From Robiginitomaculum sp. (GTDB lineage: Bacteria > Pseudomonadota > Alphaproteobacteria > Caulobacterales > Maricaulaceae): a stretch of DNA of 5,487 nt. The DNA lies in assembly GCA_021647805.1 (NCBI GenBank), contig JAKITZ010000172.1:1-5487 (forward strand), given 5' to 3'. Under the pieces are notes generated by a model. That model searched no databases. It was given only the letters and a program-made list of their open reading frames with translations, and was not told the DNA's origin. The position numbers were made by a program, and so were the translations under genes. Positions 5,315 through 5,487 of the stretch are shown piece after piece; within the stretch, counting starts at the first letter, position 1, and every line of letters starts with the position of its first letter.

Positions 5315-5322
5315 CCTCGATC

Positions 5323-5487
5323 CTAATTTCGTGACTTTTGCCCGAACAATACTTTTTTGGCCTTTTTGGCTTCATCGGAATCAGCAGCTAAGTCACTGAA
5401 CAATTCCAATCCCATAGCAAAGCCGGCTTTTACCGCCTCACCCTCGCCCACCCCTTCAAACCAGTCTTTTAAGTTTTGAAATTCTGC
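5323..5487 (-). CDS. Hypothetical protein, C-terminal 54 residues (cut by window edge)
   Basis: An open frame enters from the right edge and ends at the TAG read from 5323-5325. The residues include LKDWFEGVGEGEAVKAGFAMGLELFSDLAAD in two overlapping blocks and then a Lys-rich end, EAKKAKKVLFGQKSRN. The composition is soluble and helical, with an acidic middle and a basic tail; there is no membrane segment. I do not recognise the family. The absence of stops over 55 codons, the sensible composition and the tight convergence with the decarboxylase (8 bp between stops) support a real gene, but the start lies outside the window, and this is less certain than the complete genes. Confidence 0.6.
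   Translation of the reverse strand, partial: AEFQNLKDWFEGVGEGEAVKAGFAMGLELFSDLAADSDEAKKAKKVLFGQKSRN

Overview
The window looks like ordinary chromosome from a Gram-negative bacterium, most likely an alphaproteobacterium with moderate G+C (mid-40s percent by eye). The evidence for this is an outer-membrane lipoprotein of the Wza/GumB type, a GumC/Wzz-type inner-membrane partner, and a short single-repeat Sel1 protein of a kind common in alphaproteobacteria. The lineage is an inference from the proteins, not from a marker gene. I see no tRNA, rRNA, CRISPR array, insertion sequence, integrase or phage gene.

Layout, left to right. The left edge (1-255, minus) holds the N-terminal 85 codons of a PreT-like NAD(P)-dependent dihydropyrimidine dehydrogenase subunit with its iron-sulfur cysteine cluster. 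After a 118-bp gap comes a 570-residue GumC/Wzz-like polysaccharide co-polymerase (374-2086, minus) with an unusual Pro/Gln/Asn/Gly-rich tail where a tyrosine-kinase domain often sits. A 186-bp divergent promoter region (2087-2272) with an 8-bp inverted repeat separates it from a Wza-like export lipoprotein (2273-3100, plus). A small Sel1-repeat protein (3116-3388, minus) converges on that gene with only 15 bp between the stops. A 483-bp gene-free stretch (3389-3871) follows. It carries a 22-bp near-perfect palindrome, a related second dyad, an A/T palindrome and a set of TTTACCG words able to form two competing hairpins. Then comes a complete group II PLP-dependent amino-acid decarboxylase (3872-5314, plus). 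The right edge (5323-5487, minus) holds the C-terminal 54 residues of an unrecognised acidic protein, 8 bp from the decarboxylase stop.

Functionally, the clear unit is the divergent pair of polysaccharide export genes: the lipoprotein should form the outer-membrane and periplasmic channel, and the GumC-like protein the inner-membrane and periplasmic part that controls chain length and export. No glycosyltransferase, flippase, polymerase or kinase is visible here, so those partners would have to lie elsewhere. The PreT fragment (pyrimidine catabolism), the Sel1 protein, the decarboxylase and the right-edge protein have no evident link to export. I found no convincing new system. The most interesting signals are non-coding (the dyads at 3495-3574 and the decarboxylase leader at 3691-3871) and the tail of the GumC-like protein.
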